Assembly: GCA_021464245.1 (NCBI GenBank)
Contig: JADCRB010000040.1
Coordinates: 2,634,273 to 2,698,272, forward strand
Source: Carallia brachiata
Taxonomy: Eukaryota; Streptophyta; Magnoliopsida; Malpighiales; Rhizophoraceae
Length of the DNA: 64,000 nt
Direction: 5' to 3'
Shown: positions 46,266 through 58,467 of the stretch, in pieces
How positions within the stretch are numbered: position 1 is the first letter of the stretch
How the letters are laid out: every line of letters begins with the position of its first letter
Program-made: the position numbers and the translations under genes
Notes under the pieces: model-generated
Databases searched by the model: none
Told to the model about the DNA's origin: nothing
Seen by the model: only the letters and a program-made list of their open reading frames with translations

Positions 46266-47380
46266 GAGTTAGGAAGGTTATGGATGGCGTTATTGAAGTT
46301 CGATTTAATATAAAACAAGCAACAAAGCTCCATTTAGTGGTATAGAGGTCTGTTGGAGGATGGGAAAAGGGGCAAAGGTAAGAGGACGCTTGAAACCAGA
46401 GGATAGAAGGAAAGAGAGGAGGAACAAAGACAAAATAGGAGCTAAGGGAGTTTTTTTAATGATTGCCTGACGGAGGTAAGAGGTCACCGCCATCGGCCAA
46501 TTAGAGTTACTCTTTATTAAGTTGAGAGCGTTTAGAGAGAGAAGGATAGAGAGCAGGTTAATGCATCAATTATAAAACACCTTAGATACAGTCATATTTA
46601 CATTTAGCATATTGTAATTTGGATATGAAAACGATTCATACATGCGCTCTAAAGTTGGACTAGCCCTTAACTTATTGTTAGGAGGGTACTAAAAGGTTTT
46701 TTCTTTTTTTGTTACTTCAAATGATGAATGACTTTTTTTTTTAGCAATTGATAAATAATAATTTGTAAGATTGTTGTCTTGGATCATGAAAATAGCTTCT
46801 TTGTTAAAACAAATAGAAAGCTGATTACATTAATTTTTTCACAAACCCTATAAATGTGAAAGCATGGCATATTGAGATTGCTTTTTCTTATCTTTGGCTT
46901 GGATTTATTTTCACCGTGATTGAGTTTGCATTCAACAAAAGACCTTATTCATTAGCAAACGCACACAGATCGTCTCGCGCACATTCCCATCTCTTTGCAA
47001 ATCAGACATATGTCTGTAGAGTGTCGCTGATTATTGATAATGTTTATTCTGAACGTTGCTCATTCGTTTAGAACTTGATTTGCAGGATTTACTGGGAAAA
47101 AGTCAGAATTAGGAGCAAAGTACTGGAGTAGCTATTGGAGTTGCAAGCGTTGTGCAATTCCTGAACAGAAGGATTTTTCCCGACTTATTCTCAAATAATT
47201 TGGAAAGGTCCTACATTCCTGCACCATCCGATTCTTAACACTAGACCAACCACAAGGGCTTTGAGAGCCTTATAAAATGCAGAGGTCTTTTAAATTAGCT
47301 AATAACATAAAATTCATAGAAAATCATGCCGGAACACGGCAAAACTTCTCTGAGAGTTCTTAGCATTCGAATGAATTATT
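46266..47380. other. Intergenic and 3' flank of the exchanger gene
   Basis: No gene recognised. The last few hundred bases before 47381 probably hold the 3' UTR of the minus-strand NCL gene. Confidence 0.5.
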
Positions 47381-50300
47381 CTACGACCAACCAAAGACAT
47401 AGTCAAGAACGTAGACCAGAGCCAGCGAGAATGGGTAGAGGAGGTAAGCCAGGAATGATGTCCAGAGAGGGAATGTTGTGCGAAAGCTGGCAAATGCACC
47501 CATCACAATGCAAACGATAAAAATAACCAGCACTTCGGATGAAAAGTCCCATGTCAATCCCCTTATGTAAACAAGTGCCAAGAACACCGAAAGACAGAGG
47601 AGGTTGTTCATCGTTACTGCCCCATACAGCTGTCAAAAGGCAATTTCTAGGTAAGTACAAAGAGTAGCTGAAGACTTCAAAATATACACAAAAAAAAAAA
47701 AAAAAAAAGTTCTGCACCGGATAGCCAGCATCAGGAAATTTGTCCGTACACTTGTCCGGATGCTAACTAGAAAATATAATCAGTTGTATTTAAAATATAA
47801 CCGTGTTGAATTTTTTAAAGAAAAAAAATTTTTCAAAGGAAAAAAGTTTTTTGTTTAATGTATATCGTATGAGATTTACACTTTAAGTTTTAGAGCAACA
47901 CTTATTTAGTTTTAAGTTTTAGTTTTATAGTCTATTCAAAAATAAAAAATTCAAAAAAATTCAACACATTTACATGTTAAATATAAGTGGTTGCATTTTG
48001 GAAGAGATGTCCGTAAAAATTTGTCCGGACACCCCTTCCTGGTGCGAATCCTTGCTCTAAAATAGATTAGAGATATACAAGCTGGGACTACAATCTGAGT
48101 TCCTTCTTAAAAACAACTTACAATGTCACCCAACCAAACCCATAACGTGCAAGATACCAAGGTACATCAGACATTATACATATTCGTTTATGTTTTTCCC
48201 ATTACATAAAAGAAAAGAGTGATATTTATTATATCCTTAAGGTTAACTATTTTTAGACTACAGGCCACAGATTTTAGTCATGGAAAACTCTTGTCAAACC
48301 TAGTGACAATCTGACAAACCCACTCCAGAAGCCATAATCTGGGGTCATGTGCATTTGGCACACCTTTTTAAACAACTATAAGAAAGACCCAGTGCTTTTG
48401 GATTGTTGTGATTTGTTCTCATTCAGTGTCAATCCAGCTTCAGATTAACTGGAATAAGTATAGAATCTAAATTTAAGAGACATCCTACGAACCCCGGCTA
48501 GTCATAATTTCATTACCCCACCAGAAACCATCAACAAGTTCAAATCATGCACATCATCTTTCTCCCACAATGTTAAAATAGGAAAGATTAGCCTTAAATT
48601 ATTCACTCCTCAAGTCAAGATAACTTCATTTGGCTTGGATAACTGATGACTAACTCCTAAGCACTGAAATTGAGATATTGGGGTAAGTAAATGAGTCAAA
48701 CCTCAGAAAATGTTAACGAGGCAGTTCTGGTCTTTTTCCGGCTAGAAAAGATAATTGCTGACACAGCTTCACTAGAGTTAGTGGCCAAAGGCAGTGCAAT
48801 GAATGAGATGAAGAAAGTAGGAATACTTGTTGCATCAGAAAAGTTGTTAACTGCATCCACTAGAGGATCAGCAAACACAGCGGCAATAATCGTTCCCAAC
48901 AACAACATCAGTATTGCTTTGACAGAGGTCCATTGGGCATTTTCAACCTTGGTGCCTTCTTCGTTTTCACCACTCTCTTGTGGTTCGGGACCCAACAGAG
49001 CATGTTCTCTTCTTGTTTGCTGCACATAAGTTTAATATTGTCATGAAATGTAATGGAATGGACAATGAACTCACCATAGTGCCACCTACCGCATGGAAGT
49101 CATTTATAAACTTCATTGTTTGAGGGCCAGAGTCACGAGACGCTGCCCCTGCTTGCCTTGCTTCATCCAGCCATTTGGTTATACCAGCAATGAATTCTTT
49201 CTCATCAACACTTTGATCATTTGAAGTATCAAAATCTCTCATCATATCAGCCACAGCAGCATCCCTATCAAAGGCCATCTCTTCAAACTGTATCCCAATA
49301 ATCAGCGCTTTTAACTCAGAAACAGAGAGTTTTTTATCTTTATTTTCATCGATTGCCTCAAACAATCTGCGATCAGAAGGTCAGCACAATATATTAAATG
49401 CATTAGAAGACAATGCAATTGCTGCAAAACCAAGAATCATAATTTTGTTCTTGCTACACCTACTTTCGAATTACTTCTTCATTAGGTTGACCATCATCAG
49501 TAAGGAGCCTTCCTAAAGCTCTCTGTCTCAGGTGTATCAGAATTCCTGATATGACTTGCCTGAGCTTTGCATAAGCAAGTCGCCTCCTCTGAATCCATGG
49601 TTGAAAGACCTACAAAACAAACAAAAAAAAAAAGTGCATGAAATGAGATAAAGAATCAATGCAGAAAGTAATTCCGCGAAGTACATCAGAAGAGAATAAA
49701 AATCAGATCTGAATTCCAATAATCTTATCGAGGAAGCAGCATTCAAGGGTCCCAAAAACATATCATGCCAGATTCATTCCTTAAAACATTGCTGCCAAAT
49801 TGGATAAAGTCATTTCTGAGAAAATAACCATGGAAATGAATATAATAAATAGGGATAGTGATAAATTGACATAAAATACATTTGAAAAAACTACAGCACA
49901 GGAAAAAAAGCAGAGAATAAGTCACCTGATAAAGACAGTAAGAAATCAACATTGAGAGAGATAAAATTAAACCAATCAGGACTGCCAAGTGCCTTCCCGA
50001 GCTTGAATGAAGGGCTTGTGGTAGCTGGACGACAATAAAGGGAATAACAGATATTACCATTATCCTTGCAGCATAGCAAGTCCAAATGTCAGTACTGACA
50101 CCGGTGCCTGCAACCATTTTTCGCAATGAAGTCGACATGTTAACAACTCACCAAAGTCAGTTGAGCAGGTGAATTTCATCGACATAATTAGTATGCCACA
50201 AAAAAGCCCCACATCCTCTTCATGGTTGGGAAAACTAGTTAATAATTAAATAAACGTAATTGAGTGGTTTGCATCTTTATTTACCACAACTAATTCCTCC

Positions 50301-52202
50301 CTATGAACTCCAACAATGGGAATTACCAGCTAAGCTGAATCCTTTGGTGTCCGTTCCATCAATTGCAATGTTATCAGTCTCTCGAATGTCACATTTGCCA
50401 ACAACGACACAGGTTCCCCAGATAAGCGTAATTAGCATGACAGTTGAACCAGCCATCAAGCCCATTCCGACTGAGACCTGACTTTGAGCTGTTGCTACAC
50501 TTCCAGAAATTCCAGATACTGCAGGACCCGAAAAGGAAGGGACAAAAAAAGGGTGGTCAGCATTCTGTACTACAGTAGAACAATTGAGAGAAAAAATAAT
50601 GGTCTAAGTGATTGATTGATGTAGAAAGAACTCCATAATCCACGTTATGCTCATGTTTCACATTGCCAGAAATCAATCAATGAGTGGAGTTGCCTCGAAA
50701 AAGGGGCGGTAATATCATATATTAGTCCCATTATATGCCCAGACGCTGATTTTTAAATTGTATCCACACAATTCTATTTTGTGTATAATTGTAAATATTT
50801 TTGTGTAATTATAATTAAAAAATATAAAATAAAAAAAATAATAATATTTTTTATATTAATTTTGTCGTTACAGTTATAAAAAAATATTATAATTGTACAA
50901 ACAAACTACGCACATATAAATGCAGTTTAGAAACCCACAATCTGCCCATATACATTTTCCGTATTAGGAATACGCGGTTAATGTTAGTACAAAATGAATC
51001 CAAAAGAAATGACGGGAAAAGATTAAAACAAAGTTATGTGTCAAATGGATAAGCTGCAGAAAACAGCAGAAACCATAAAAAAGAAAAAGAAAAAAAAAAA
51101 GCACAAATGGTAGTCTTTTTTTTTTTTCTTTAGACCTATTAGGTCATAACTTATCAGCAACAAAATTAATAATCTTTTTTGGTAACTCTCACTCCCTCTC
51201 ATCCCAAATTATAAGTTAAAATGTTTAAAATAAAAATAACCTAAAGCTTCTAAAATATAAATTTTAATTTTAATTACCGTCTATTCAGAGGGACACACAA
51301 ATAACAGATTTTGCTAGAAAAAAAAAAAAAAGTGAGCTGACATCTATATCTTCCATCATTCAAAAAGAAGAAACAAAATAAAGGAAAAAAAAAAACAAAA
51401 GAGAATTAGTAGGCACTTACACAATCTGTGTCACGCATAAAATTCACAATTAATTTAATAATTTAATTATTTTTTTAATTTAATATATCCTTTATAATTT
51501 AATAATTCATGTGAGTATTAATATTGTATCTATATTTACTTGCTCACTTAGTTTTTCCAAACAAAAATTGCCTTTTTAACATCAGAGTCAGTAAAAAGAC
51601 TTTCATGATTTAGATTCAAAATCTTCGATCCATTTCTCTCGCACTTTTCCGATAACCAAAAAAATGCAGATGAAAACAGAAACAAAATCCGAATCAATAA
51701 TTGGAGAATCGAATGTCATGTCGAATCTGCGAGTATAAATTATAATGAATGAATAGTGAATAGAGTTACCGAGAATGAGCATGGCGTCGGGAAGGGCGCC
51801 GAGCATGGGAAGAAACAAGCCTCCGACAATGCCGGGGCCCATAATCTCGAGCAAAAGCTCGCTGCCGTTGGAAAGGTAAGTGGCGGCCAGGAACATGAGG
51901 TATCCGTAGACTAAGATCAGGAACAGATTTCCAAGAGTTGTCTTTGTGCAGGGCAAGAACCCGTACGACTGCTCACACGACGAGGAGGAGGAGGAGGAGG
52001 AGGAGGAGACGTCGGCTGCCAGACGATCGAGGACGAGATAAGGCTGAGAGGTGTGGTTGTGGAGGCCATCGGAGACAAAATCAGACGGCTGAGCTGAAGG
52101 ATTAAAACGGGAATGGACGGTAGAGATCCGGAGTAGTAGGAGGAGGAGGAGGAGAAAGAGAGGGAGTTTGTTAAGTGACGACATGGTTCTTACAACTACC
52201 AT
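47381..52202 (-). CDS. NCL: NCL-type sodium/calcium exchanger with EF-hands
   Basis: Membrane cation exchanger of the CaCA superfamily; plant NCL proteins act in endomembranes or tonoplast in Ca2+/Na+ balance. Seven exons on the minus strand: 52202-51770, 50518-50327, 50107-49926, 49609-49464, 49366-49090, 49019-48702 and 47629-47381, all with GT/AG ends and compatible phases, giving 598 residues. A signal peptide lies at about residues 7-31, and a run of ten Ser at 66-75. The first alpha-repeat is SNGSELLLEIMGPGIVGG through LPDAMLIL (111-144) and on into exon 2. Two EF-hand loops are at 324-335 (DENKDKKLSVSE) and 364-375 (DTSNDQSVDEKE). The second alpha-repeat is FISFIALPLATNSSEAVSAI in exon 6, and the tail is FPLWTSFLAYLLYPFSLALV. 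Length and domain order match the family. A second Met at residue 7 could also start translation. Confidence 0.93.
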
Positions 52203-52234
52203 CCAACTGAATAATGGATTCGTTCTCCATTACA

Positions 52235-52440
52235 CACACACATATATATTATATTGCATATCCACACCGAGTGACTGAGAAAGAGAGGCGTGTCGCGCCC
52301 GCGTGGAGACGCAGTAGCTGCTGTTTAGGGTCGACACACACACGCACACACATATATATTGCATATCCACACCGAGTGACTGAGAAAGAGAGGCGCGTCG
52401 CGCCCGCGTGGAGACGCAGTAGCTGTTTTTTGGAGTAGAC
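52235..52440. repeat. 105-bp tandem duplication in the NCL 5' flank
   Basis: gcatatccacaccgagtgac at 52256 recurs at 52361, followed in both by tgagaaagagaggcg(t/c)gtcg, cgcccgcgtggagacgcagt and agctg. The copies are almost identical, so the event is recent. The sister region at 57090-57170 has a single diverged copy. It lies within about 250 bases of the start codon, where promoter or leader elements would be. Confidence 0.9.
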
Positions 52441-52559
52441 CATGGGTTAGGACTTAGGACGGCTATCCCGAAGCCTATCCCCAATTCTCAATTTTATTTC
52501 GATCTCCGTCACCAGGGGGAATGGAATTTAAAAATAAGTGGCACTAAGTAATTTTGTAT

Positions 52560-53200
52560 AAATAATAATAATTAATTATATAATTTATATTTTTTTTGTT
52601 TTTAATTTTTTAAAAATTTAATTATTTATATTATTTTGTAATTAATTTAAAATTTTTTCCTTTCAAAATGCCATTGTGGTCTCAAAATCGAGATTTTGAT
52701 TTATCCCGACTCTAAAATTAATAATATGATAAAAATTGATCTAGTATTGAAAATTTCTGCAGAAAATAGTTTTCTCCCAAAAACATAGTTTTTAAGTGTT
52801 AGATAAATCAAGTTCTATATTATATCAAATAAAACTTTTATATTTCAAATTCATTTAAAAGTTTTAGTCAATATAAAGGAAATTCTAAGAATACTATAAA
52901 TTATATTAGATAGTTAAATTTTATCAACATGAGCTTTATATCCTCTAATAATAAGTAGTTAAAATGTTTCATACACGACCTAACAAAACTTGTCTTTCTC
53001 TGTTTTTTTTTTTCTTAATTATGACAAAAAAGAAAGCAATGCTGGTCATCCAAATTCACAAACTCTTAAAATAATTCTGCTAAAATAAGCTCTTATCGTC
53101 TTTTGATCCCAAAGAGTCACATATCGAATTGAAATGCAAGTTCCAACAATCACTTATGCTATTTGTGAGCATAGTAGACTCATATGTGAGATACTTGTCG
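52560..53200. other. NCL upstream intergenic DNA
   Basis: AT-rich; part of duplication unit A. No gene recognised. Confidence 0.5.
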
Positions 53201-53204
53201 TAAA

Positions 53205-53770
53205 GGTTAGGTACTAAAAACTAAATATTTAAATAAAAATATTAAAAATTTGAGTTTGCTTTTACTCATATTTTGAGTATATGTACATGATTTTAAAAAT
53301 TTTTTATAGTTACTGCTGAAAATTAAAAATTTAAATAGTTAAGTGCTCAAAATTAAAAATTTGAGTATTTTTACTCAAATTTTAAATATTTATACATAAT
53401 TTTTAAATTTTAAGTAATTAAGTACTCAAAATTAAAGATTTGAATAAAGACTTCTTGAGTTTAAGTAGATTCAAATTTTGAGTATTTTTATATAATTTCT
53501 ATTATTTGAGTAGTATAGTACTCAAAACTAAAAAATTTGAATAAAAATACTAAAAATGAGTTTACTTTACTCAAATTTTCAGTATTATATATAAATTTTG
53601 AAATTTAAATAGTTACATGCTTAACACTAAAAATTTGAGTCTACTTTAAGTCAAATTTCAAGTATTCATACATGTTATTAAAAATTTGATTAGTTATGTG
53701 TTCAAAAATAAAAATTTGAGCTGCTCTAACTCAAATTTCGAATATTAATACATTAAGTGATTTCAAAAGA
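53205..53770. repeat. Minisatellite with hairpin-forming units of ~80-100 bp
   Basis: About six decayed units, each with a gtgctcaaaattaaaaatttg-like segment (starts near 53209, 53336, 53423, 53510, 53611 and 53691). After a short gap comes the opposing actcaaatttt string. Each unit can therefore fold as aaaatttgagt...actcaaatttt. Absent from the sister duplication unit. Confidence 0.75.
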
Positions 53771-54034
53771 AAATTAATTTTTTTTAATATTTACACGAAA
53801 ATGATTAATTTTGGATTATTTTTTACATCGAAATTTTTGTTTTTTGAAAATATATGTTTCATCATATAATTTAAGTTTTTTTTTAATTTTATATCCAAAG
53901 GAAATCCTACATACATGCCTATATTATGTAATGAAAATATTAATATGACAAAATATTTAAAACCCAATCACAACACAAAATAAATTTGAAGGGAAAAAAA
54001 AAAGAGTAACTATGTCACACATACTTTCTTCCAC

Positions 54035-54036
54035 AG

Positions 54037-54076
<40 letters not shown>
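54035..54076. repeat. Compound (AC)n(AT)n microsatellite
   Basis: About 11 AC units followed by about 9 AT units. Confidence 0.95.
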
Positions 54077-54329
54077 TGAACAAAGCGGTAAATAAAAGAA
54101 CACGGCAAGAAGGGAGCCAGGGATGAGGATAGATATGGGGACAAGAGCTATCAATATCATCTCTGTTTCCGTCCCTACTAAAAAGTTAGGGATTGGGAAC
54201 CCAACCCGATCCCTCATCAACTTCCTTTGAAGTTGTTCTTGTTGGATTGGGACCTGTTCCGTCCTTGTGGGTATGCAGATTATTACCATCCCTACATGCT
54301 TCTGGAGCAAGGTTCATAGTTTACTATTC

Positions 54330-55389
54330 TGTTATGTTCTGTATGTATTTAAAGAGTGTGAAAAAAAAGTGATGAAAAAAAAAATTGTAAAAAAGAAAAT
54401 AAATTTCTCATTAGCTGATTGGATAAGTTAGAATTGAAAGATAGAGAAAATGCATGAGAAATGGAATTTTTTGTTTAGATCGAGGTTTTAAAGACGGAGC
54501 CAATTATTGCATTGAAAATCTTAAACATTTAACGGTTAAATGGTGTTTAACAAAAAAATCTATAAAAATTTAATATCATTTATATATATATAATATTAAT
54601 ATATAAAATGGCATAAAATGTATAATATAAACGATGCCTGTTATGATGTAATTTTACGGAAAAGATACATGGTCATATCAAGTTACAGTCAAATAATTTT
54701 TAAATTAATATTTTGTACATCTAATAACATATTTTATATAATTATAATAATAAAAAATATTAAAAAATATTATTATTTTTTATAATTTTTATTTTATAAC
54801 TACAATATACAAAATATGAATTTCATTACACAAATTAAAAATTATTTGAATACTGTTTAGTCAGATACATTAAGCAACTTATTGGTGCCCATAATTTTAA
54901 TAGATGTCAAATATTTAATGATGCACAAACACAAACACACGAAATGGACAAGACATGACACATATATGGCAACTCGTCGATTTCAAAAAGAAAATTTAGA
55001 ATTCGGACATGGCACGTATTCACTTAGATTTATATTAAATTTATTGATATTATTATATAATAATTTTTGCATAAATTATATACACATACAAAAAAAAATA
55101 GGTTTTAACTTATAAGGATAACAAAGATTTTTATCAGTGAGCGTTGGTGCGAGTGATAAGAGTTCATCATCGTTTAATTAGAGGTCTCGAGTTTGAATTC
55201 TTGTAAATGCAGTCCCATTAAATATTCACTGAGAAACTTTGCCGCCTTTCGAGATCTTACTTGAATCGGTCCAGATTAATCAGTTCATTGAACTGGATAC
55301 GGGGTGAGTTTAGATAAAAAAAAGATTTTTTTTTTAAATTTAATTTTTATGTCAAAATTATAAAAATATTACACAATAAAAAGAAAAAA
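54330..55389. other. Far-upstream part of duplication unit A
   Basis: AT-rich, no gene. Segments at 54340-54560 and 55200-55310 match 58490-58700 and 58750-58860 in unit B. Confidence 0.6.
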
Positions 55390-56409
55390 AAATCCAAAAA
55401 AATGATGGGAAAAGATTAAAAGAAGTTATGCCTCAAATAGATAAGCTGCAGACAACAAAAACCATAAAAAAAAAAAAAGTAGCATTTTTTCTTTTTTGTT
55501 TTGATTTATTGAGATATGGGCAACAATAAAAAAGATAATTCTTACTATAAATTTTACACTATTCTATTTCAAAATTAGAACTTTAAACATTTGAAATAGA
55601 GATAATCTGAAATCTAAAAACACGTTAATTTTAATCGCTGGGACATCTCTGAAGAGCTCACAAATAGCAGATGATGTAAAAAAGAAATTTGAGAGTTGAC
55701 ATTCATATTTTCCATCTTTCACCCTCTGTTTGGTAACCAAAGAGAAAAGGAAAAGAAACGAAAGCACACAAATCAGTACAATTTTCTTTGTTTGGCATGG
55801 GTTGGAAAATAAACAAGAAAATGTGTTAGATCATTAAGTAGAAATTAAAAAAAAACACAAAAAATACTTAATTTACTAAAATAACCTAATTTATTTACTT
55901 ATATATAAAAAAAATTTGATCATTTTACATTCTACGTACATGAATTCACTTTTTATTTATTTTTTTATCTATTCAAACAATACAATCATTTATTTTTCTT
56001 TCTTATAACTTTTTTTTTAATCACTTTCTTCTCAACTAAAATATCACTGTTTAACCACAGCATTAAAAATGAAAAAAAGTAAAAAAAAAGTAACGAAAAG
56101 AAAAGGAAAAACAGAGTTCGCCTTTTTAACGTCAGAGTCCATCAGAACACTTTCATGATTTAGATGCAAAATCTCCATCTTGTTGTCGTGAAGTGAAAAG
56201 TCAGGAGAGACAGATTCTATCCAAAGTTCTTTTTTTTTTTTTCAATCCGAATTTTCAGTCAATTTTCGATCCATTTCTCTCGTACTTTCCCCATAACCAA
56301 ACAAATGCAGGTGAAAACAGAAACAAAATCCAATCAATAACTAGAGAATCGAATGTCATGTCAAATCTGCGTGTGTAAATTATAATGAATGAATAGTAAA
56401 TAGTGTTAC

Positions 56410-56869
56410 CGAGAATGAGCATGGCGTCGGGAAGGGCGCCGAGCATGGGAAGAAACAAGCCTCCGACGATGCCAGGGCCCAGAATCTCGAGCAAGAGCTC
56501 GCTGCCATTGGACAGGTAAGTGGCTGCCAGGAACATGAGGTATCCGTAAATTAAGATCAGGAACAGATTTCCAAGAGTTGTCTTAGTGCAAGGCAAGAAC
56601 CCGTACGACTGCTCACACGACGAGGATGAGGAGGAGGATGAGGAGGAGGAAGAGACGTCGGCTGCCAGGCGATCGAGGACGAGATAAGGCTGAGAGGTGT
56701 GGTTGTGGAGGCCATCGGAGACAAAATCAGACGGCTGAGCCGAAGGAAGCAATCGGGAATGGACGGTACAGATCCGGACGAGGAGGAGTAGGAGGAGAAG
56801 GAGAGGGAGTCTGTGAAGTGACGACATAGTTCTTACCACCATCCGCCTGAATAATGGTTCGCTGTCCAT
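56410..56869 (-). pseudogene. Duplicated NCL exon 1 (orphan or alternative first exon)
   Basis: Encodes an NCL N-terminus collinear with exon 1 of the complete gene: signal peptide, Ser run (12 against 10), CEQSYGFLPCTKTTLGN and the first alpha-repeat through LPDAMLIL. It ends at the same donor sequence (CTCG|GTAAC). It has no stop over 153 codons and begins MDSEPLFRRMVVRTMSSL. No copies of exons 2-7 follow before unit A, so alone it cannot make an exchanger. However, it lies upstream of the intact gene in the same orientation and ends in the same phase. It could be spliced onto exon 2 at 50518, skipping the other exon 1. Listed as pseudogene for want of transcript evidence; the open frame suggests either recent origin or use. 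Confidence 0.75.
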
Positions 56870-57599
56870 TATATATATATTTTTTATTTTCTCATAATAT
56901 AACGAATTATTAATTTTTTATAATTATAATAATATTTTTTATAATCAAAAATAATAATCTATTCTGATAAAATTATATTATTTTTATAATAAAAATATTA
57001 TTATGATTAAAAAATTAAAATTTATTTTAATAAAAAAATTAGGTAAAAATATGCTAAAAGTATAATGGACTCTTTGTTATATTGTATATCCACACAGAGA
57101 GTGAGTGAGAAAGAGAGGCGCGTCCCGCGCGCGTGAGGGCACAGTGGCAGTTGTTTAGAGTTGACATTTGTTGCGAAGCCTATCCCCAATTCTGAACTTT
57201 ATGACGGTTTCTGTGTCCAGCTTATTGGAGTTTGACTGGCGTTGTTAACGAGATAAGTAAAATATATATAATTAATTTAATAATATTTAATTATTTATTT
57301 AAATTTTATATTTATAAAATTTAATATAATTTTTTACAATTTAACTGCTCAAATTATTAAAACATTTTAATATCGCCGCTGTCTGCGCATAAGAGATTTT
57401 AGTTTGTCCGGCCTCTAATATTATATTATATTAATATAAAAAAATTGATCCAGAAAATTTCTACAGAAAATATGATAGTTTTCTCCTAAAAACATAATTT
57501 ATAAGTGTTGGATAAATCTTGATATTATATTAAATAAAATTTTTAAATTTTAAATTCACTTATAAACTTTAATCAATAAGAAGGATAAAGAGATAGGGA

Positions 57600-57969
57600 T
57601 TGGTAACCCCACCCTGATCACCGGTCAACTTCCCTTGAACTTGTCTCGTTCCTATTGGACCGGAACTTGTTCAGTCTTTACGGGTATGGAAAAAAGCAGA
57701 GGGCTCGATATTTTTGTTGTTTGAGTATCGCCTAAATTACAATAAAAATATAAGTTTTTGTAATAATATTTAATTTTTTTTGTAACAAAAAAAAAGTATA
57801 ATTTTATTTTTATTTTTTGTTAAAAAAATTATTATTATTGCACAAAATTAAAGGTTTGTTACATTTCAGACAAATGTCGGGCAAAAAAAATCGGGTGATG
57901 TACCCATGCCCGGTCGGTAGAGAGATTAGGTTATTACCATCCTTACTTGCCTTTGTAGCGAGGTTTATA
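57600..57969. other. Upstream part of duplication unit B
   Basis: AT-rich, no gene. 57590-57700 matches 54180-54280 in unit A. Confidence 0.6.
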
Positions 57970-58467
57970 GGGATAAGCATTTTTTTAGTCCTAAACCTTT
58001 AAGTTTTTTTACGTTTGAGTCCTAAACCTTTTTGATATTTTATTTGAGTCCTAAACCTTTTGATTTTCTACCAAATCAGTCCCTCTGTTTACAAAAGTGA
58101 TCAATTTATTAAAAATAATTTTAACTTTACAAAAAATTATTTAAAAAAGATTAAATATATGCATTAAATGTCTTTTCTATAAAAAAATATGCATATTGTC
58201 TATTTAATTCGTATATTTGTTGATTAAAAAAATATTTAATATGCATATTTTGTTGATGAAAAAAATATTTAACTCATGTATTTAAGTTTTTTTAAATGAT
58301 TTTTATTAAATTAAACTCACTTATTAATAGATTGACTACTTTTCGTAACTTAAAGGACTGATATAGTAAAAAATTAAAAGATTTAGGACTCAAATGAAAT
58401 GTTAAAAAGGTTTAGGACTCAAACGTAAAAAAACCTAAAGGTTTAGGACCCCAAAAATGCTTATCCC
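57970..58467. mobile_element. Mutator-like MITE, 498 bp, 10-bp target duplication
   Basis: Ends are gggataagcatttttt on the left and, reverse-complemented, gggataagcatttttg on the right. Flanked by perfect direct repeats gaggtttata (57960-57969 and 58468-58477). The arms extend over 100 bases and contain three copies of gagtcctaaacct-like sequence each. The sister unit A has the uninterrupted target (aaggttcatagtttactatt near 54308), so this is an insertion after the duplication. Confidence 0.88.

Larger units (their letters stand above)
50990..55330. repeat. Tandem duplication unit A (NCL intron 1, exon 1 and upstream)
   Basis: Aligns in order and orientation with 55390-58865. Shared blocks include the intron segment gggaaaagattaaaa with gataagctgcaga, all of exon 1, the GC-rich leader gagaaagagaggcg, gaagcctatccccaattct, tctgcagaaaatag/tctacagaaaatat, agggattggga/taaccc, and ttagctgattggataagtta. 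The minisatellite at 53205-53770 is unique to this unit. Confidence 0.85.

Noticed and set aside
52214..52484. Overlapping frames with repeated peptide in the NCL 5' flank
   Set aside because: The repeat reflects the 105-bp DNA duplication. Frames are open on both strands and there is no gene signal.
53205..53770. Regularly spaced repeats considered as a CRISPR-like array
   Set aside because: This is plant nuclear DNA. The units are diverged, AT-rich and self-complementary with no uniform spacers, so it is a minisatellite.
53957..54310. 117-codon minus-strand frame with an IYIYIYMCVCVCV stretch
   Set aside because: It is produced by reading through the AC/AT microsatellite. The ends align to non-coding DNA of the sister duplication unit.
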